Of a stretch of 64,000 bases of DNA, positions 59,231 to 64,000 are shown one piece after another. The number at the start of each line of letters is the position of its first letter. Positions within the stretch are counted from its first letter, which is position 1. The DNA lies in assembly GCA_020746105.1 (NCBI GenBank), contig CM036632.1, positions 1,922,001 to 1,986,000 on the forward strand. Reading direction: 5' to 3'. The notes beneath the pieces were generated by a model. That model did not search any database. It was not told the origin of the DNA and saw nothing but the letters and a program-made list of their open reading frames with translations. Source of the stretch: Trogon surrucura. Lineage: Eukaryota > Chordata > Aves > Trogoniformes > Trogonidae. The position numbers and the translations under genes are program-made.

Positions 59231-62199
59231 GTTCGAGGGGGTTTTTTTGGCTGCGGAGGTTTTATCTTTGCCTTCTGCAAAGCTGGAATTCGGCTTCGCT
59301 CCTGGCATCGTCATCCCTCCGCTTTATAGAGGGCTCCTGCTGAAAACCATCCCCGGGTAGCCTGAATCTCAGCCCGCTGCCAAACCTCCGCGGGAGGAGG
59401 ACGGGTGGCGGGGAAGAACTGGCAACCCCAAAGCTTCACCGCTCCGGCTCCTTCGGGGAATTTCTCGTGTGAGGCGAGGGCTGAGCTCATCCCGGCACCA
59501 ACGGCCCCGCGTCGGGAGCTCCCCGGCCACGAGGAGGATGCTCCGGGCAGGAGGAGATTTCAGGGGCCACGGGAAGGAGTCAGGCTCCCCAAACTCATCC
59601 AAACCCAAAGGGATTTGAAGACCTAAACCTCCCCACATCCTAAAACCCCAAGACTATGAGCCAGAACAGCCAAAGAATGACCCTGTCGTTCCGACAGTGC
59701 TAGTCTTACACTTTCCATTCACTATTTATTTATTTCTGGACTTTACCTTTGTGATGCCGAAGGTCCTACCCACCCGGCACAGCCCAAACTCGCTGGCTGG
59801 AAGGCACCTCAGCGCCCCCGCTGCCTTTTCCATGCTCCCTAACCCAGCTCATAGGGGCAAGGTGGCTTTTTTTACCCTTGGCTTTCTTGGCTTTCCTCTC
59901 GTTTCCCCTCATCAGCTCGTTTGCCAAGCAGCGCGATTTTACTGCCTGGCTTGAGGAGCCAAGAAACACGTTCGCTGGTGTACGCTGCGCGTCAGACGTC
60001 GTGAAAAACATGCAGTTTCAGGGTTTTAGGAGCCAGCTCCGGAGAAGAGCGAAACACCCGCAGAGCAGCGAGGCCGTGGGTTCGCACCCTCTCCGGTTTC
60101 ACCCGCGGACGCCGGTACTCGGCTCTCGCCGGCCGGGGGTAGTTGATGGACCCACAGGCAGGTAAAAGCCACATTTTGGTCTTGATTTCTCCCGAACATC
60201 AGGGTGCTTCAGCTCTCCATGTGTATTTTTGAGGCTCGGACCCCAACGCTACTACAAACTCAGACTCCAAATGAACACGTGGTTCATCGAAGCGATTTGT
60301 AAAACACCGCGATCACCTGCAGCTGGATTTCCATCACGTTCTACAGCCACCATCAAGAAACATCTGGTGAAAACAGCTGCTTCCTCACGAATTAGAGATT
60401 TTGAGAACCCCAACCCCAGTGCTGGACATTTAAACCTAAAGAGGGGATGCACATGTCCCTGCTCCAGACATGAGTATCTTGGTAAACACGGTCCTGCCTC
60501 TACACAGCAGCTACAAAACACTCCTGTGCTCGCCGGGAAAGACGACGATGAGTGGTAGCAAAAACCTTTTCAAAAATCATCAAGAACTCTAAGGTTATGT
60601 ACGAGCAAAGGGAAAACTCCACCTCAGGCTTATTTGTGGCTCAGACTGGCCATTTCTCACTGTTTTTACAGGGGAGCTGAGCAGGGACCGAGCTGAGTTA
60701 CAAGTCTCTCCTCCAGCTTTACTCCTGGCAGAGGCAATTTGCAGCAGTCCTGCTCGGCATGTCAAGTCTGGCACCTGCCTACAATAAATCCCTAATGATG
60801 CTGAAAAGCTAAACATCCATATAGTTTAATTTCTGGGTTAGATTTAAATTTCGACGTACCATAAATGCTAGAACGAACAGGTTTTTTTTGAAACGATGCT
60901 GCCAATTTACCTTGGAGATCCTCTACAGCTGTCTGCCCTTCATCTCTGATTTCCTTCTAAAAGCAAAAGGATGCTCTAAGAACAGAAAGTCTATCAGGGA
61001 GGCTTCGCCACCATCACCTGCTAATGCTTTCACGCCGGCTGAGATATTTCGAGCAGGCTCCCTTGCAGGTGGGATGGGTCGATGCACTATTTTGGGTTTC
61101 AGAAACCCAGCGAGTTTGGATCCCAGCAGAAAATAAAGGAAGAAAAACCACCTCCGATGTCAACCTGTGCAGATGGGAGTTTGGGAGTCTCTGCTTTTGG
61201 GACACTTGTGATGGCACAGAAGCAAGGTGGGCACAGTCAAGGTGCCTGGACCTGCTGAGCACGAACCTGCCTGTTGGCTGTGCCGGCCGTGGGGCTCAGA
61301 GAACCTCCTCAGCCCCAGAGCTGCCAGAGCTTCCCCTCCACAGCCACCCCTTCAGCGAGAACAGCTTCCACGCAACAATTAACGGCAAGGTCAGCACAGC
61401 CCATTCAACCTTCTCTCGACAGAGCAGGGAGTCCCTGGTGGGGAGGACAAGCACCCACTGTCACCGTCCTTGGCGTGCAGGAGATGAGCAGCCCCGTGGG
61501 ACCCCCTCGTGCCACACCGTGGGGACAGTCCCCAGCCCCGAGCCCCCGGTTTGGACACAAACAGCTGCTCTGGTGGCTGGGGATGAGCTGCTGCTGGTGG
61601 TTTGGCTGTAAAAGACTTGGGTGACGTTTTCTCTCCGCTCACCCTTGATCCTGGTAAACGTGCTCTGGGTGCCGCAGCCGCACCGAGGCTCGCTCTGCGC
61701 ACAGATGTCCCCCCGCAGCTGTAAACCACAAAGCCCTCCCCAATCCGGCGGTTAGCGACAATGAATAATGATTTTTCTAATGGGAACTGGCCAGCATTCA
61801 ACACAGCCCTTGATTATTACTATTTTTTTTAAGCACGGACTATTTATATCGAGAGACTTGCAACGAGTAAGACCCTTCGATTTATTCGAGATCAAAAAGC
61901 AGCCCAGTCGAGGACGGACAGACATCCATCCTCCTGGCACGCTCTTCGCTCCGCTGAGCTCAGCCCCTCCTCTCTTACATTTCCAAGCTCACTGAGCCTT
62001 TTTTCCTTATAAACATGAACTAGGCAAGAAGAATAAGTTCACACTCGGAAAAAAAAAAAAAAAAAGAAAAAAGACGACTTTTTTTTCTCTAAAGCACAAC
62101 TTTGTTTTGGGTTCCTGACAAAGCAATATTCTCCAGGCCAGTTGGAATCTGGAAAAATACACTTACTCAACCTAGCCACCATGACTCCAATAACAATTA

Positions 62200-62500
62200 T
62201 AAAATGTCCAATAAAACTTGCATGTAATGTCAATTCAAATCTTGAAAAGCAGAATTAAGTGGTATATCAACATTAAACTTTATTGCTTCCTTTGCAGAGC
62301 ACAAGTATTGTCAATAAAAGTCCTTCTGAATGAAGAAAAGGGCAGTAAATATTAAATAAACAGGTTTTTGTTGAAATGCTGTAAATGCACCAGAGCCGCT
62401 TTTTACACTGGGACCCTTTTCTCCCTTTGCAGACTCCCCTCGTGACAGAAATAAGTCAGTAATTGCAAACTATCAATAAAGCGCCAACCGAAGGGCGGTT
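62200..62500. other. AT-rich unique segment, candidate conserved noncoding element
   Basis: Repeat-free stretch near the end of the long intron with CACAAGTATTGTCAATAAAA, GGGCAGTAAATATTAAATAA and TAATTGCAAACTATCAATAA. Two TCAATAA motifs lie about 170 bp apart. Conservation is inferred. Confidence 0.3.
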
Positions 62501-62911
62501 AGATGCGTGCAGTTAAAATACGTCATTATGAGCATTTATCGTCCGTTTTTCAGATCCCGTTGGCTCCGACCGAAGCCCCCCCAGCACCCAAACCGTCGCG
62601 CTGCTTGGGAGGAGCCCCGAGGGTGCTGGGGAGCGAGCAGCAGCCTGGCCGGGGGCTTGGGGGGCTCATCCCTTCCTTCTACACACCAGAAGCATTTCCA
62701 CTCACGATTCCCGCTTGCTCATCGAATCTCCACCGTGTCTCAACAGCCTCCCGCTTCCCGCAAGAGATGGGATGTTTTCCTTCGCCCACGAGACAGAAGA
62801 GCAGGTTTCTAAGGGATGGGCTGAACACAACGTGCTCGGTGACACCGAAAACCTCAGGTGTGATGCTCGCTGCATATATGCAGGAGCTTCTGCCCTCTGA
62901 CTTTTGCACCG

Positions 62912-63050
62912 ATTTATATATGTAAAAAAAAAATAAAATAATATAAAAAATAAAAAATATATAAATATAAATATATAAATATAAAAATTAAAAAATATAT
63001 AAAAAATAAAATAAAATAATAATATATGTAAAAAAATAAAATAAAATAAT
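62912..63050. repeat. AT-rich low-complexity tract
   Basis: Almost pure A/T (TATAAATATAAATATATAAA and AAATAAAATAAAATAAT units), a degenerate ATAAA-type microsatellite. Aromatic-rich minus-strand frames across it are composition artefacts. Confidence 0.95.
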
Positions 63051-63120
63051 GAAACCAGCTGGAATGTGAACGCCATAGATTTTCGATGAAATTATTTTGA
63101 CTATAAACCGAGGCTAAACC

Positions 63121-63206
63121 TGGTGGTTGTAAGAAACAGCTCCAACAGGGGTTGGACTAGATGATCTTTCGAGGTCCCTTCCAACCCCTGACGTTCTGTG
63201 ATTTTC
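63121..63206 (+). mobile_element. CR1 LINE 3' end (about 85 bp)
   Basis: GGGGTTGGACTAGATGATCT, TTCGAGGTCCCTTCCAACCC and a tail GTTCTGTGATTTT define the plus-oriented CR1 terminus, 435 bp from LMF1 exon 63641-63808. Confidence 0.9.
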
Positions 63207-63640
63207 GGAGAGAAAGAGCAGCACGCGACCGTTAAACATAAAAAAATCCCCCCAAAGGGTGAAAGATGTCTATAAAAATTAACTTTTGGAGAAACTGTGA
63301 GCGTTCACCCCAGCCGTCCCGGGGATCAGACCCTTTGCGCTAGTCCCGGGTTGACACTTCTCTGCCAGCTGAGGGACACAAATCTCTGGCAGCACATCGG
63401 GAGCAGCCACGCAGGCGCGAACCACCCGAGAGCCAGCAGAGAATTGCTCAAGTGAATCATCTTGAGCCTGAACTCCTGACCTGCCCATTGAGTCAGTTCC
63501 TCCACATGTTGCTCCTGCTCCGAGAAGAAGGGACTCCAGGGAACCCCACTGCTGCGTCACCGCCCCGGGCGCCGCGTGCCCACGTCCTCGTCACGGGCGA
63601 AGACGTGACCCTTAGGAAGGAAACCCCGGGAGCATCTCAC

Positions 63641-63808
63641 CTGGAAGAGGATCTGCAAGAGCCCGTGGATGATGCACAACCGCCGGCCCAGGAAGAGGAA
63701 GAACGGCACGACCAGCTCGATGAAGTGATTGACCAGCGTCTCGAAGCGGTGGAACCACCACGGCGAGCGGTGCATGAAGTAGGCGATGGCGTTGGGCACG
63801 GGCTGCGT
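63641..63808 (-). CDS. LMF1: LMF1 coding exon with transmembrane segment 4 (first exon in this window)
   Basis: On the minus strand, after an AATCTTCCAG acceptor with a long pyrimidine tract, exactly 56 codons read TQPVPNAIAYFMHRSPWW, FHRFETLVNHFIEL and VVPFFLFLGRR, ending LLQILFQ at CAG before a GTGAGA donor. This corresponds to human residues 245-300 and both ends are phase 0. It holds the end of luminal loop C, the part reported to bind lipases, and the fourth membrane segment. The SPWWFHRFETL block is a family hallmark. Earlier exons (N-terminus, segments 1-3 and most of loop C) must lie above base 64000. I see no stop or frameshift. Confidence 0.96.
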
Positions 63809-64000
63809 CTGGAAGATTGGAAGGAAAAAGAAAAGATCAATCCCACTCCAAGGCCCATCGTCGTGGGGAAACTACACGGCTCTTGGTCTTTTTCCTAATT
63901 TCTTTCCCCAAGTTTGCTCACAGGAGAACCATCCTTTGCCTCCGGGCAGTCATTTCTATTTAGAGAAAATTACCTTATTCAATTTTTTTTTTCATGCAAC
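63809..64000. other. Start of the next upstream LMF1 intron
   Basis: Intronic sequence on the upstream side of the exon ending at 63808. It carries the acceptor's pyrimidine tract (minus strand TCTTTTTCCTTCCAATCTTC) and otherwise nothing recognisable. The intron continues past the window. Confidence 0.8.

Larger units (their letters stand above)
32004..63640. other. LMF1 long intron (31.6 kb)
   Basis: Bounded by the GTGAGA donor just below 63641 and the CCATCTAG acceptor above 32003. It makes up half of the window. Recognised contents are CR1 fragments, a nested tRNA-headed SINE pair, tandem repeats at 40643-40852, 41397-41596 and 48311-48370, poly-T tracts at 32461-32478 and 57541-57554, a poly-A tract at 62049-62065, AT-rich candidate conserved elements, an RFX/RUNX-like motif pair and a CpG-rich block. 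I found no additional LMF1 exon or nested gene; the remaining sequence is unique and unassigned. Confidence 0.7.

Noticed and set aside
58600..59343. 247-codon plus-strand open frame
   Set aside because: It lies in a CpG-rich block where stops are rare, overlaps equally long minus-strand frames and shows no family similarity.
62702..63076. Hydrophobic minus-strand open frame
   Set aside because: Phe/Ile/Tyr runs are produced by the AT-only low-complexity tract.

Overview
This window looks like bird nuclear DNA, read from fragments of CR1 LINEs (the typical avian retroposon), a pair of tRNA-Ile-headed SINEs with CR1-type tails, and one vertebrate gene with long introns. The SINE type is best known from passerines (zebra finch TguSINE1), so a passerine is my best guess, but the order is inference.

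The window holds one clear protein-coding gene: the 3' part of LMF1 (lipase maturation factor 1), on the minus strand. Six coding exons can be placed to the base from protein similarity, splice sites and reading phase: 63641-63808, 31826-32003, 29158-29311, 26040-26223, 17784-17896 and 7365-7539 (stop codon at 7365-7367). Joined, they are 972 bases: 323 residues plus a stop, matching residues 245-567 of the 567-residue human protein with no net length change. They encode the end of luminal loop C, transmembrane segments 4 and 5, the loop between them, and the luminal C-terminal domain. The first exons and the promoter lie beyond base 64000.

Layout: 1-7364 is 3' flank and 3' UTR, with a broken, unrecognised reading frame at about 884-1411 and several CpG-rich patches. 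7365-32003 carries five exons with introns of 2.5 to 10.2 kb holding scattered CR1 pieces. 32004-63640 is one 31.6-kb intron. It holds an old CR1 reverse-transcriptase remnant split by two head-to-tail SINEs (37.0-38.4 kb), an 11-bp minisatellite rich in GCGTG cores (40.6-40.9 kb), a GGAT tetranucleotide array (41.4-41.6 kb), an RFX X-box-like motif beside a RUNX-like palindrome (50.03-50.07 kb), several AT-rich unique segments that look like conserved noncoding DNA, and a CpG-rich block (58.6-59.2 kb).

I see no second intact gene, no functional tRNA or rRNA gene, no CRISPR array and no provirus. Open frames of 60-264 codons are abundant on both strands, but none outside the LMF1 exons shows protein similarity or splice context that I can support. 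In human and several other vertebrates LMF1 neighbours SOX8, so some noncoding segments here could be regulatory DNA for a neighbouring gene; the sequence alone does not show this.
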